A stretch of DNA of 64,000 nt from Rhizobium altiplani (GTDB taxonomy: Bacteria > Pseudomonadota > Alphaproteobacteria > Rhizobiales > Rhizobiaceae), in the NCBI RefSeq assembly GCF_001542405.1, contig NZ_LNCD01000091.1, forward strand, positions 1-64,000. The letters are read 5' to 3'. The notes beneath the pieces were generated by a model. The model saw only the letters and a program-made list of their open reading frames with translations. It did not search any database and was not told the origin of the DNA. A program made the position numbers and the translations under genes. Positions 8,779 through 17,179 of the stretch are shown in pieces. How positions within the stretch are numbered: the stretch's first letter is position 1; each line of letters starts with the position of its first letter.

Positions 8779-11019
8779 ATGGGTGAAACGGTCGAGAAAC
8801 GTTACAGGGTTGGCGGCATGGATTGCGCCAGCTGCGCAGCCAAGATTGACACCGCCGTCCGACGCATCCCAGGTGTCGAAGACGTTTCTATCTCCGTGAC
8901 CGCGGGGACGATGACTGTACGTCACGACGGCAGCAGCGATCTTGTCGCCATCGAAAAGAAGGTGATGAGCCTTGGCTATTCCGTCTCACAGGTGACCGGA
9001 AGGATGCCAGCGGATACACAGCCGGCAGACCATTCCCACCATGACCATGACCACAGTAATCACGACCACGCCGGGCATAATCACGCAGGTCATGAGCATG
9101 TAGCGGAAAGAGTGCCTGACGCGCTGGAAGGGCTCCACGGTCACGAGGCCCCTATGGCCGGACCTTGGTGGCACAGCAAGAAGGGCCGGCTGACAATTCT
9201 TGCCGGCGCAGCCCTCGTTATAGCTTACGTCATCGGCCACCTCGTGCCGGCAATTGCGCCCTACGTGTTCATCATGGCAGTGCTCGTCGGCCTTGTTCCA
9301 ATCGCCCGACGCGCAATCGTCGCTGCCTTCGCTGGCACGCCCTTTTCGATCGAGATGCTGATGACGATCGCGGCGGTTGGCGCGGTGATCATCCAGGCCA
9401 GCGAGGAAGCCGCCGCCGTGGTCTTCCTGTTTCTGGTTGGCGAACTGCTGGAAGGCATCGCCGCCGGCAAGGCACGCGCGAGCATCCAGTCGCTGGCGAC
9501 CCTTGTCCCGAAACGCGCCTTCCTCGAAGAGGATGGCAAGACCCGGGAAGTGCCCGCCGAGAGCCTCGCCGTCGGTTCGACGATTCTGGTTCGTCCGGGC
9601 GACCGCATCGCGGCGGATGGCACCATCCTGTCCGGCGAAAGTGCAATCGACGAAGCGCCGGTCACCGGCGAAAGTACGCCCGTGCAAAAAGGCGTGGGCG
9701 ACACCGTTTTTGCAGGTACCGTCAACGGCGACGCGGCTCTTCGGGTCAAGGTGACGGCAGCGGCGGCGGACAACACGATTGCGCGTGTCGTCCGGCTGGT
9801 CGAAGCGGCGCAGGAATCAAAGGCGCCGACGGAGCGCTTCATCGACCGTTTCTCTCGTTACTACACGCCCGGCGTCGTCGTGGTTGCCGCCCTTGTCGCG
9901 ATCCTGCCGCCGCTTCTTGCAGGCAGCGCCTGGAACGAATGGATCTACAAGGGCCTCGCCATATTGCTGATCGGCTGCCCCTGTGCCCTCGTGATCTCGA
10001 CCCCGGCCGCGATTGCCGCCTCGCTTTCTTCTGGAGCGCGCCGCGGTCTGCTGCTGAAAGGCGGCGCGGTTCTCGAGACCCTCGGCAAAGTCACTGCCGT
10101 AGCATTCGACAAAACAGGCACGCTGACGGAAGGCAAGCCGCAGGTGACCGATGTGATCGCGATTGGAAAGGACGAAGGCGAAGTCCTGAAATATGCCGCT
10201 GCCCTTGAGACAGGATCCAGCCATCCGCTGGCGCTTGCAATCCTGGCGCGAGCAACCGCCGCCGAGATCACCCTCCCCGCGGCAAGCAATGCCAAGGCTC
10301 TGGGAGGAAAAGGCATCACCGGGACCGTCGAGGGCCAACCCGTATTCTTCGGGTCTCCCAAAGCCGCCAGCGAACAAATCCCTCTTTCATCGGATCAGGT
10401 CGCGCGCATCACGGCGCTCAACGACGATGGAAAAACAGTTTCGGTACTAATCGTCGGCGACACGCTGGCAGGAGCCATCGCCATGCGTGACGAACCGCGC
10501 GATGACGCCGAGCCCGGCCTTGAGAGATTGACCGAGGCAGGCATCAAGACTGTCATGCTAACGGGTGACAATCACCGCACCGCAAAAGCGATTGGCACAC
10601 AGCTCGGCATCGAGGTACGCGCCGAACTGATGCCGGAGGACAAGCAACGCATCGTGACCGAGCTGAAGCGCGGCGGCCTGATCGTTGCCAAGGTTGGCGA
10701 CGGCATCAACGACGCCCCTGCCCTTGCGACCGCCGATGTCGGTATCGCCATGGGCGGCGGCACCGATGTGGCGCTCGAAACTGCCGATGCCGCGATCCTG
10801 CATGGTCGCGTCAGCGACGTTGCGGCGATGATCGCGCTCTCCAAGCGCACCATGCGCAACATCGTCCAAAACATCACCATCGCGCTCGGCCTGAAGGCGG
10901 TATTTCTCGTGACCACCATCGCAGGCATAACTGGCCTCTGGCCGGCGATCCTGGCCGATACCGGCGCAACGGTGCTGGTCACCATCAATGCGCTGAGACT
11001 GCTGAAGCCGGCCAGGTAA
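8779..11019 (+). CDS. zntA: P1B-2-type Zn2+/Cd2+/Pb2+-exporting ATPase (ZntA/CadA)
   Basis: This inner-membrane pump uses ATP to export divalent soft metals. The 746-residue protein starts with a heavy-metal-associated domain (GMDCASC at 13-19). A His-rich linker of about 23 residues (about 85-107, many HDH/HNH repeats) probably binds metal. The membrane metal site CPC is at 400-402, the phosphorylated Asp is D444 in DKTGT, and SSHPLA and GDGINDAPAL belong to the nucleotide-binding and hinge regions. Asp727 in DTGATVLVTINALRLL is the extra ligand that marks ZntA-type pumps rather than copper pumps. Expression is under the adjacent MerR regulator. Confidence 0.95.
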   Translation: MGETVEKRYRVGGMDCASCAAKIDTAVRRIPGVEDVSISVTAGTMTVRHDGSSDLVAIEKKVMSLGYSVSQVTGRMPADTQPADHSHHDHDHSNHDHAGHNHAGHEHVAERVPDALEGLHGHEAPMAGPWWHSKKGRLTILAGAALVIAYVIGHLVPAIAPYVFIMAVLVGLVPIARRAIVAAFAGTPFSIEMLMTIAAVGAVIIQASEEAAAVVFLFLVGELLEGIAAGKARASIQSLATLVPKRAFLEEDGKTREVPAESLAVGSTILVRPGDRIAADGTILSGESAIDEAPVTGESTPVQKGVGDTVFAGTVNGDAALRVKVTAAAADNTIARVVRLVEAAQESKAPTERFIDRFSRYYTPGVVVVAALVAILPPLLAGSAWNEWIYKGLAILLIGCPCALVISTPAAIAASLSSGARRGLLLKGGAVLETLGKVTAVAFDKTGTLTEGKPQVTDVIAIGKDEGEVLKYAAALETGSSHPLALAILARATAAEITLPAASNAKALGGKGITGTVEGQPVFFGSPKAASEQIPLSSDQVARITALNDDGKTVSVLIVGDTLAGAIAMRDEPRDDAEPGLERLTEAGIKTVMLTGDNHRTAKAIGTQLGIEVRAELMPEDKQRIVTELKRGGLIVAKVGDGINDAPALATADVGIAMGGGTDVALETADAAILHGRVSDVAAMIALSKRTMRNIVQNITIALGLKAVFLVTTIAGITGLWPAILADTGATVLVTINALRLLKPAR

Positions 11020-11046
11020 GGGGTTAAGCAGGCACCGCTCTTTCGC

Positions 11047-12267
11047 TCAGCGTTTTTCTCCGAGGTACTGAAAGATCGTTCGTTTCCAACGCGGATCGTG
11101 AATCGCCTGAAGGACGGCGACGTCGATTGCCTTTCGATACGGTCTGCCGAGCGGCATGGCGAGCCCGTAGCTTTGGGGCTCGAAATCGACATCCAGGACT
11201 TGCACGCTGCTGGAGAAATGCTGCTCCACAGTCCACGCTAAAAGCGGCTTGTCGTAGACGAAGGCATCGATCGATCCTGTTTCGAGCGCCTTCAGCCCGT
11301 CGGCAACCTGGGCAAATGTGCGGTGCTTGATGCGCTCGCCGTCCAGGAAGCCGATGGTCGCCGAATTGGCAAGCGTGCCAACGCGCACGCCCGGCAGATC
11401 CTCCACGCCATTGACCAGCCCGCGCATCTGCCTCGTCGTCAGTGCGGAAGTGACGCTGGCGGTGAACACGGCGATCGTGATGATCGATACCACCATCCAG
11501 ATGATCGCAAGCGCCCTCCCCGCAACGGTGATCGGCCCGCGATGCCCGGTGCTTGCCTGCGTCATGGCCTCCGCGGACCACCAGATGCTCGCTCCCAAAC
11601 CGCGTCCGACCGGTCCGCCGAAGTCGTCGTTGTGGCGCCGCTCGAACAGCCACACCAGTGCGCCGACCAGCAGAGAGATACCGATCAGCGCTCCCGCCGC
11701 CTGCAGGAATCCCGCTGAGATCATTGTCCGGGTGATTTCGCGCCACACCGACACGCTGTTGACTGACACAGCGATCCCCAGGCCGGTATCGTAGAAGGGC
11801 TGACTGAAATCCACGCGGCGTTCGCGGTCGGCCGTGATGGTGATCGCTGCGACGGAAACATCGTAGTCGCCCCGCGATGTGGCTTCGATGAGTTTTTGAA
11901 CATCGGGCTCTTCGGCGAGGCGAAACTGCAGCCCTAGCTTCTGCGCGACCTCGCGCCAGAGCTCTATGGAAATGCCGCTCCAATTGCCATCGGCATCCTT
12001 CATCGCAAATGGCGGTGCCTGCTTGGTGCCGATAACAAGTTCGCGCTGAGGGAAATCTTGCCTGTCGGTCTGCTGCGGAACCTGCCCATAGACATAGGCG
12101 CAGCCGACTGCAGTTCCACTGAAGGCCGAGAAAGCGATAAGCGCGCCCCGGATATGGCGGCCCGCAGTGCGCACCCACCCACGTATGCCAGTCGCAAACG
12201 CTGCAACGGAGACTGCCACGATACCCGTTCTCACCAGCCTCCAACTCCGAAAAGAACCGCGCGCCAA
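11047..12267 (-). CDS. Ionotropic glutamate receptor-like protein (periplasmic binding domain with channel module)
   Basis: The layout matches prokaryotic ionotropic receptors such as GluR0. The S1 half of a solute-binding domain (about 75-165: ELVIGTKQAPPFA) is followed by a membrane helix (about 183-208). A re-entrant pore-loop candidate (about 220-243: ASIWWSAEAMTQASTG), a second helix (about 247-275) and the S2 half (about 280-380: GVRVGTLANSATIGFLDG) complete the order. The pore lacks the TVGYG potassium filter, so ion selectivity is uncertain. The TTG start at 12267 gives 406 residues. A GTG at 12234 with GGAGG just upstream may be the true start (395 residues). The gene is convergent with the ATPase gene and stands alone. 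Confidence 0.8.
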   Translation of the reverse strand: MARGSFRSWRLVRTGIVAVSVAAFATGIRGWVRTAGRHIRGALIAFSAFSGTAVGCAYVYGQVPQQTDRQDFPQRELVIGTKQAPPFAMKDADGNWSGISIELWREVAQKLGLQFRLAEEPDVQKLIEATSRGDYDVSVAAITITADRERRVDFSQPFYDTGLGIAVSVNSVSVWREITRTMISAGFLQAAGALIGISLLVGALVWLFERRHNDDFGGPVGRGLGASIWWSAEAMTQASTGHRGPITVAGRALAIIWMVVSIITIAVFTASVTSALTTRQMRGLVNGVEDLPGVRVGTLANSATIGFLDGERIKHRTFAQVADGLKALETGSIDAFVYDKPLLAWTVEQHFSSSVQVLDVDFEPQSYGLAMPLGRPYRKAIDVAVLQAIHDPRWKRTIFQYLGEKR

Positions 12268-12452
12268 GGCTGCCTAGTCCTGGGCAACGGCCTGGGCAGC
12301 GGTCCGAAGCGAGCCACGAAAGAACGCAAATTAGAAGTACGTTACGGTAAAATTTGCGCTTCGCCCGCCCTTCATACGCCTACGATTTTCAAAGGCACTG
12401 GGTCAGGTACAAAACCTCTGCGTTAGTCTCGCTGCGCAATTTGCACGCAGTG

Positions 12453-12477
12453 GGAACATTTCGCTCGCTGGGGCGTT
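12453..12477 (+). promoter_or_regulatory. EcfG/RpoE2-type general stress response promoter
   Basis: GGAAC (12453-12457), 16 bases, then CGTT (12474-12477) exactly matches the alphaproteobacterial EcfG consensus GGAAC-N16/17-CGTT. It lies 21 bases upstream of the next start codon. This suggests the gene is induced in stationary phase, heat, osmotic or desiccation stress. Confidence 0.7.
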
Positions 12478-12498
12478 AACGTTGAGAGGAGGAGTAAC

Positions 12499-12819
12499 AT
12501 GACGAATGACTTCAACAGACCAAACCCGAATACCTCGGCGTCCAAGAGCAGGACGCTGTGGATTGTTTTGGCAGCCATTGTCGTTATCGTAGCATTAGCA
12601 GCCACTTATTGGCCGAGAACACAAACCGGTTCGACCGCGACGGCACCGAACGCACCGGCTCCGACCACTTCCGAGCCGGCGTCACCGCCACCTGCATCGA
12701 CTGCACCCGCGACACCGCCAGCAGCTGGGACTCCTGCCGCTCCAGCTCCTGCTGCCCCGGCTACCGAGACTCCGGCCGCCCCGGCGCCAGCCGCTCCGGC
12801 TCCAGCGAACCCGCAGTAG
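12499..12819 (+). CDS. Small membrane-anchored Ala/Pro/Thr-rich protein
   Basis: I do not recognise a family for this 106-residue protein. It has a short polar N-terminus, one hydrophobic helix (about residues 20-38, LWIVLAAIVVIVALAATYW) and a C-terminal tail of about 65 residues. The tail is almost entirely Ala, Pro and Thr with repeats of the type APAAPA. The topology suggests a signal-anchor with the flexible tail in the periplasm, possibly reaching through the cell wall. The ribosome-binding site GAGGAGG is strong, and the EcfG-type promoter upstream points to a stress role. A hairpin terminator follows immediately. Confidence 0.75.
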   Translation: MTNDFNRPNPNTSASKSRTLWIVLAAIVVIVALAATYWPRTQTGSTATAPNAPAPTTSEPASPPPASTAPATPPAAGTPAAPAPAAPATETPAAPAPAAPAPANPQ

Positions 12820-12824
12820 CCGCG

Positions 12825-12847
12825 AGCCCGCTTGCTCAGGCGGGTTT
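12825..12847 (+). terminator. Probable terminator of the Ala/Pro-rich protein gene
   Basis: The inverted repeat AGCCCGC/GCGGGTT (one G-U pair) has an 8-base loop and is followed by a short T tract. It lies just after the stop codon at 12819. Confidence 0.55.
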
Positions 12848-12861
12848 AACCTGCAAACATA

Positions 12862-12896
12862 AAGGCCGGCCGCTCGACTTAGTTCGCGCCGGCCTT
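12862..12896 (-). terminator. Terminator of the small lipoprotein gene
   Basis: Perfect 9-base stem AAGGCCGGC/GCCGGCCTT, followed on the minus strand by TTTATGTTT. The 5' arm overlaps the last codons of the gene and the loop contains its stop codon. Confidence 0.65.
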
Positions 12897-13037
12897 GAGG
12901 ATGCGATGCGTGCTGACATCCAGCGCATTGCCCGCTTCCCTGCCGTCCTTGGCAAGACCGTTCGCCGTGTTTGCGCAAGCTGACAGGCTGATGAGTGAGG
13001 CGAGCGCAAGGGCGATAGCGACGACTGACTTTGTCAT
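12879..13037 (-). CDS. Small entericidin-like lipoprotein (52 residues)
   Basis: This short gene encodes 52 residues starting MTKSVVAIALALASL. The lipobox LSAC places the lipidated Cys at residue 21, so the mature part is only about 32 residues. The remainder (ANTANGLAKDGREAGNAL) resembles entericidin A/B-family lipoproteins, which sit in the outer membrane and respond to stress or membrane perturbation. GGGAGC lies 5 bases before the ATG. The gene is flanked by its own terminator, and a palindrome (13053-13067) sits in the upstream region. The reading frame, signal sequence and lipobox support a real gene; the exact function is unknown. Confidence 0.8.
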   Translation of the reverse strand: MTKSVVAIALALASLISLSACANTANGLAKDGREAGNALDVSTHRILKAGAN

Positions 13038-13128
13038 GAAAGCTCCCAAATTGGTTGTTCAACAACCGTAGAAAGAGACCGATGGTCGCCCCTGACAGTG
13101 ATCAACGTGGTCGACCGAAAGACAAAAC

Positions 13129-13166
13129 GAGAAAACCCGGCGCAGGTTCCCACGCCGGGTTTTCTC
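13129..13166 (-). terminator. Strong terminator downstream of serA
   Basis: A 14-base perfect stem GAGAAAACCCGGCG/CGCCGGGTTTTCTC with a 10-base loop, followed on the minus strand by GTTTTGTCTTT. The A/T flanks make it usable in both directions, and it separates serA from the lipoprotein gene. Confidence 0.9.
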
Positions 13167-13185
13167 ATTGCCTGGGGAGCAAAAC

Positions 13186-14781
13186 TCAATCGACTGCGAA
13201 CACCAGCGGCTTTGCCTGGCGGATCGCCGAGTGTGCTGTCAGCTTGGCCAGAACCTCATCGCCAATCGGACCATCGACGTAAAGCAGCGCGATAGCATCG
13301 CCCCCCTGCTTGTCGCGGCCGAGCTGGAAGTTCGCAATGTTGACGCCAGCGGCGCCTAGCGTCGTACCGATGAAGCCGATCATGCCGGGTACGTCGGTGT
13401 TGGCGATGTAGACCATGTGCGAACCGACATCGGCATCAAGGTTGATGCCCTTGATCTGGATGAAGCGCGGCTTGCCGTCAGAGAAGACCGTGCCGGCGAT
13501 CGAACGCGTCATCGTGTCGGTCTTGACGGTAAGCTTGATGTAGCCGTCGTAGACGCCGGTTTTGTCACGCTTGACCTCGGATAGCACGATGCCCTTTTCC
13601 TTGATCATGATCGGCGCCGAAACCATGTTGACGTCGGCGACCTGGTTGCGAATGAGGCCGGCGAGCAAAGCCGAGGTCAGCGCCTTGGTGTTCATCGTGG
13701 CCGTCGCGCCATCGTACAGGATCTCGATTTCCTTGATCGGATCTTCCGACACCTGGCCGACAAAAGCACCGAGAACGTCGGCAAGCCGGATAAACGGCTT
13801 CAGGATCGGTGCTTCTTCAGCAGTGATCGACGGCATGTTGATGGCGTTGGAGACCGCACCCTTGACGAGGTAATCCGACATCTGCTCGGCGACCTGAAGG
13901 GCGACGTTTTCCTGTGCTTCCGTGGTCGACGCACCCAGGTGCGGCGTGCAGACGACGTTCGGCAGGCCGAACAACGGGCTCTCCTTGGCGGGCTCGACCT
14001 CGAAGACGTCGAAGCCGGCGCCGGCGACGTGGCCGGACTTGATGGCTTCTGCGAGCGCTGCTTCGTCAACCAGGCCACCACGGGCGCAGTTGATGATGCG
14101 AACGCCGGGCTTCGTCTTGGCGAGGTTTTCCTTGCCGAGGATACCGCGGGTCTTGTCGGTCATCGGAACGTGCAGCGTGATGAAGTCGGCCTTGGCCAGC
14201 AGCTCGTCGAGCTCAACCTTGGTGACGCCCATTTCCTGCGCGCGCTCGGCCGACAGGAAGGGATCGTAGGCCAGAACATGCATGCCGAGGCCGATAGCCT
14301 TCTTGCAGACGATGCCGCCGATGTTTCCGGCGCCGATGACGCCGAGCATCTTGCCGGTGATTTCGACACCCATGAACTTCGACTTTTCCCACTTGCCGGC
14401 CTGCGTCGAGGCATCGGCCTGGGGCAGTTGGCGGGCAACGGCGAACATCAGCGCAATGGCATGCTCGGCCGTGGTGATCGAGTTGCCGAACGGCGTGTTC
14501 ATGACGATGATGCCTCGCTTGGAGGCGGCCGGGATATCGACGTTATCGACGCCGATGCCGGCGCGACCGATGACCTTGAGATTGGTCGCAGCGGCGATCA
14601 GCTTTTCCGTCGCCTTGGTGGCGGAGCGGATGGCGAGACCATCGTAGTTGCCGATGATTTCGGCGAGCTTGTCCTTGTCCTTGCCGAGCTGCGGCTGGAA
14701 ATCGACTTCGACGCCACGATCACGGAAGATCTGGACAGCGGTTTCCGACAGTTCGTCGGATACGAGAACGCGAGGTGCCAT
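13186..14781 (-). CDS. serA: D-3-phosphoglycerate dehydrogenase SerA
   Basis: SerA catalyses the first step of serine synthesis, oxidising 3-phosphoglycerate to 3-phosphohydroxypyruvate with NAD+. The 531-residue protein is the long type. The NAD-binding Rossmann motif GVIGAGNIGG is at 147-156. The substrate and catalytic residues lie in CARGGLVDE (about 233-241) and TPHLGAST (catalytic His about 281). An intervening ASB domain follows, and then a C-terminal ACT domain (about 455-531) that could mediate serine feedback. It lies 86 bases downstream of serC, so the two form a serC-serA operon headed by the serC leader RNA. Confidence 0.97.
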   Translation of the reverse strand: MAPRVLVSDELSETAVQIFRDRGVEVDFQPQLGKDKDKLAEIIGNYDGLAIRSATKATEKLIAAATNLKVIGRAGIGVDNVDIPAASKRGIIVMNTPFGNSITTAEHAIALMFAVARQLPQADASTQAGKWEKSKFMGVEITGKMLGVIGAGNIGGIVCKKAIGLGMHVLAYDPFLSAERAQEMGVTKVELDELLAKADFITLHVPMTDKTRGILGKENLAKTKPGVRIINCARGGLVDEAALAEAIKSGHVAGAGFDVFEVEPAKESPLFGLPNVVCTPHLGASTTEAQENVALQVAEQMSDYLVKGAVSNAINMPSITAEEAPILKPFIRLADVLGAFVGQVSEDPIKEIEILYDGATATMNTKALTSALLAGLIRNQVADVNMVSAPIMIKEKGIVLSEVKRDKTGVYDGYIKLTVKTDTMTRSIAGTVFSDGKPRFIQIKGINLDADVGSHMVYIANTDVPGMIGFIGTTLGAAGVNIANFQLGRDKQGGDAIALLYVDGPIGDEVLAKLTAHSAIRQAKPLVFAVD

Positions 14782-14831
14782 TGCGGGGCTTCCTTCAAAA
14801 AGTTCAGCGATGGATGAAATCAGGGATGCGA

Positions 14832-14854
14832 GGCTCCGCCCGTTCGGCGGAGCC
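14832..14854 (-). other. Intercistronic hairpin between serC and serA
   Basis: Perfect inverted repeat GGCTCCGCC/GGCGGAGCC with a 5-base loop in the 86-base serC-serA gap. It has no T tract on the minus strand, so it is more likely an mRNA-stabilising or processing structure than a full terminator. Confidence 0.55.
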
Positions 14855-14867
14855 GGATGCTATCAGC

Positions 14868-16046
14868 TCAGGCAGCAGCCTGGGAAAGCGTCGCCTTCTG
14901 GGTCGCGAACGCCCAGGAGAGCCACGGCATCAGCTTCTGCATGTCGGCAGTCTCGATCGTGGCACCTGCCCAGATGCGCAGGCCCGACGGTGCATCGCGA
15001 TAGTGGCCGATATCATAGGCGACACCTTCCTTGTCGAGCAGGCTGACGACGCCCTTGGCGAAGTTCGCCTGACCATCGGCGTCGAGCGCCAGAACGTCCT
15101 TGTCGACGATCTTCAGGCAGACGGACGTGTTGGATGCCGTCTCCGGCTTCACCGCCAGGTTGGCGATCCAGTCGTTGGCAGTAACGAAGTCCGCAATTAC
15201 CTTGGCGTTGGCATCGGCGCGGGCCATCAGGGCCTTGAGGCCGCCGACTTCCTTCGACCAGAGCAGTGCATCGATATAGTCCTCGACGCAGAGCATGGAC
15301 GGCGTGTTGATGGTCTCGCCGCTGAAGATGCCTTCGATCAGCTTGCCGCCCGAAGTCATGCGGAAGATCTTCGGCAGTGGCCAGGCCGGCGCGTAGGTGA
15401 GCAGACGCTCGACAGCGCGCGGAGACAGGATGATGACGCCATGTGCGCCCTCGCCGCCCAGAACCTTCTGCCAGGAGAAGGTGACTACATCGAGCTTGGC
15501 GAAGTCGAGATTCTGTGCGAAAGCGGCCGAGGTGGCGTCGCAGATCGTCAGACCCTTGCGATCAGCCGGAATGAAATCGGCGTTCGGAACGCGAACACCG
15601 GAGGTGGTGCCGTTCCAGGTGAAGACCACGTCGCGGTCGAAATCGATGGTGGAAAGATCCGGCAGCTCGCCGTAGCCAGCTTCGATCTTGCGGACGTCTT
15701 TCAGTTTCAGCTGCTTGACGACGTCGGTAACCCAACCAGCGCCGAAGCTTTCCCAGGCGACCATGTCGACGCCGCGCTCACCGAGCAACGACCAGAGGGC
15801 CATTTCAACGGCGCCAGTGTCGGAAGCGGGAACGATACCGATGCGGTAATCCGCCGGCACTTCCAGAACGTCACGGGTGAGATCAATGGCCTGCTTGAGC
15901 TTCGTCTTTCCGATCTTCGCGCGGTGCGAACGGCCAAGAGCCGCATCGGAAAGGGCTTCGAGCGACCAACCGGGGCGCTTCGAGCAAGGGCCAGAAGAAA
16001 AATGAGTATTGTTCGGACGTACGTCCGGCTTTGCGGTCTTCGCCAT
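14868..16046 (-). CDS. serC: Phosphoserine aminotransferase SerC
   Basis: SerC is a PLP enzyme that converts 3-phosphohydroxypyruvate plus glutamate to 3-phosphoserine; the same activity serves in pyridoxine synthesis. The 392-residue protein belongs to the alphaproteobacterial class. The Schiff-base lysine is K194 in [13 protein letters not shown], and [13 protein letters not shown] (about 16-28) is the N-terminal substrate loop. The start ATG follows GGAAGG. It is the first gene of the serCA operon and is preceded by a structured leader that can cover this ribosome-binding site. Confidence 0.96.
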   Translation of the reverse strand: MAKTAKPDVRPNNTHFSSGPCSKRPGWSLEALSDAALGRSHRAKIGKTKLKQAIDLTRDVLEVPADYRIGIVPASDTGAVEMALWSLLGERGVDMVAWESFGAGWVTDVVKQLKLKDVRKIEAGYGELPDLSTIDFDRDVVFTWNGTTSGVRVPNADFIPADRKGLTICDATSAAFAQNLDFAKLDVVTFSWQKVLGGEGAHGVIILSPRAVERLLTYAPAWPLPKIFRMTSGGKLIEGIFSGETINTPSMLCVEDYIDALLWSKEVGGLKALMARADANAKVIADFVTANDWIANLAVKPETASNTSVCLKIVDKDVLALDADGQANFAKGVVSLLDKEGVAYDIGHYRDAPSGLRIWAGATIETADMQKLMPWLSWAFATQKATLSQAAA

Positions 16047-16118
16047 GTGCTATCCTTCCAGATAGATAGCTCCTCGTTGGGGAGGAGTGTCCCGCCGCCG
16101 TCGTTATAGGGCGGTGGG
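16047..16118 (-). ncRNA. serC leader RNA motif (cis-regulatory)
   Basis: Immediately upstream of serC the minus strand can form three consecutive hairpins. The first is CCCACCGCC/GGCGGCGGG (16091-16118, one mismatch). The second is CTCCTC/GAGGAG (16070-16087). The third is CTATC/GATAG (about 16050-16069), which encloses the GGAAGG ribosome-binding site. A conserved 'serC' RNA motif is known upstream of serC in alphaproteobacteria, and position and hairpin layout fit it. The signal it senses is not established; control of translation initiation is inferred from the third hairpin. Confidence 0.65.
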
Positions 16119-16187
16119 ATCGAAGTCAAGCAGCCGCTGTCGCTAGGAGAGAGATTTTTAGCGTATGCGCGTCATTGCGCCGCGGAC

Positions 16188-17000
16188 TTACCAGCCGGCG
16201 ATCCGCAAGCCGACACGGATTTCGTATCGCGTCAGTCCGTCGTCGCGACCGCTTGATCCCGAAGGACCCGTAAACATGCTGCCGCCGGCAATGTCGGAGA
16301 AGCGGTAGCCGACATCGATCTTGATGGTATCCGTAACCTCATAGCTGAGGCCGGCCATCAGCGCATAAGTGAAGCGCCAGCTGCTTTCGCCATTGAGTTC
16401 TTGCTGGGAGAACGCCGCTCCCGAGCAGGTCGAAGCACCATCCGTGCACGCGGGTTGCGCATGCACGTTCCCCCATTTTACATTGGTCGCCCCGATCCCG
16501 GCACCGACATAAGGGGTGAAACCGGCAATCGTCGCGAGGTCGGCATAGCCGTTCGCCATCACGCCATAGGCCCGAAGATCGCCGCGCGCACCGAAGGCGC
16601 AGCCGGTTCCGACGGCTGCGGATGCAGCACAAGGCAAATCGGTGCGGGCTGTTCCGGTGAACGTGCTTTTGAAAAAGTCGCCCGTGAAGTCGGCGCGCCA
16701 GATGTCGGTGAATTGATAGCCGATACCGGCACCGCCTGAAATCGGCCTGGAAAAACGTGCCGGATCGAATTCGCCGCCAGCAGTGGCGCCCCCGGCGTCA
16801 GTAAAGCGGTAGGCCGGCGCTTCGTTTCCTGTCCACGGCGCATAGCCAAGATCACCGCGAAGATACCAGCCCCTTGCCGATGCATCGCCGGCAATGGTGA
16901 CCTCGGGTGCCTGCGTAATCGGGGGTTCCTCCGCCATCGCCGGACCGCCGAACAGAGCGAAGCTTGCCGCCGTGGCGCGGATGATGGTGGACGATTTCAT
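16188..17000 (-). CDS. Outer-membrane beta-barrel protein (Omp25/31, RopB-like)
   Basis: The 270-residue exported protein has a cleavable signal peptide (residues 1-23, ending AMA). WYLRGDLGYAPW lies at about residue 45, and glycine- and aromatic-rich beta strands continue to a C-terminal Trp. These are marks of the eight-stranded Omp25/Omp31/RopB-type barrels common in Rhizobiales outer membranes. Four Cys residues in the loops (LPCAAS, GCAF, ACTDG, TCSG) could make disulfides, which is unusual for this family. The gene is on the same strand as the next Omp gene but separated by a terminator, so it probably has its own promoter. Confidence 0.85.
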   Translation of the reverse strand: MKSSTIIRATAASFALFGGPAMAEEPPITQAPEVTIAGDASARGWYLRGDLGYAPWTGNEAPAYRFTDAGGATAGGEFDPARFSRPISGGAGIGYQFTDIWRADFTGDFFKSTFTGTARTDLPCAASAAVGTGCAFGARGDLRAYGVMANGYADLATIAGFTPYVGAGIGATNVKWGNVHAQPACTDGASTCSGAAFSQQELNGESSWRFTYALMAGLSYEVTDTIKIDVGYRFSDIAGGSMFTGPSGSSGRDDGLTRYEIRVGLRIAGW

Positions 17001-17118
17001 TGCAATTCCCGACCGGGCAGAGAAATGCCCGCATGACTGACCATCCGGGCATTATTCCAACCAGATGCTAACGCGCGGTTAACTATGTTTGTTAACTTCG
17101 ATCGGGGACGGGGAGAAA

Positions 17119-17146
17119 CGAAAAAGGCCGACCTGACGGCGGCCTT
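17119..17146 (-). terminator. Intrinsic terminator of second Omp gene
   Basis: Stem AAGGCCG/CGGCCTT with a 9-base loop, followed on the minus strand by TTTTTCGTTT. It lies 34 bases after the stop of the beta-barrel gene ending at 17180. Confidence 0.85.
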
Positions 17147-17179
17147 GAAGTCGAGGCGCTCGCAACAATGGGGTGTCGG

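Noticed and set aside
1-12300. Genomic island bounded by the tRNA and carrying chromate and zinc resistance
   Set aside because: I found no integrase, no repeat of the tRNA 3' end and no obvious composition break; mnmA, a core gene, lies directly beside the tRNA.
12682-13065. 127-codon minus-strand frame covering the end of the Ala/Pro-rich gene
   Set aside because: It runs antisense to one gene and out of frame with the small lipoprotein, which has a signal peptide, lipobox and ribosome-binding site.
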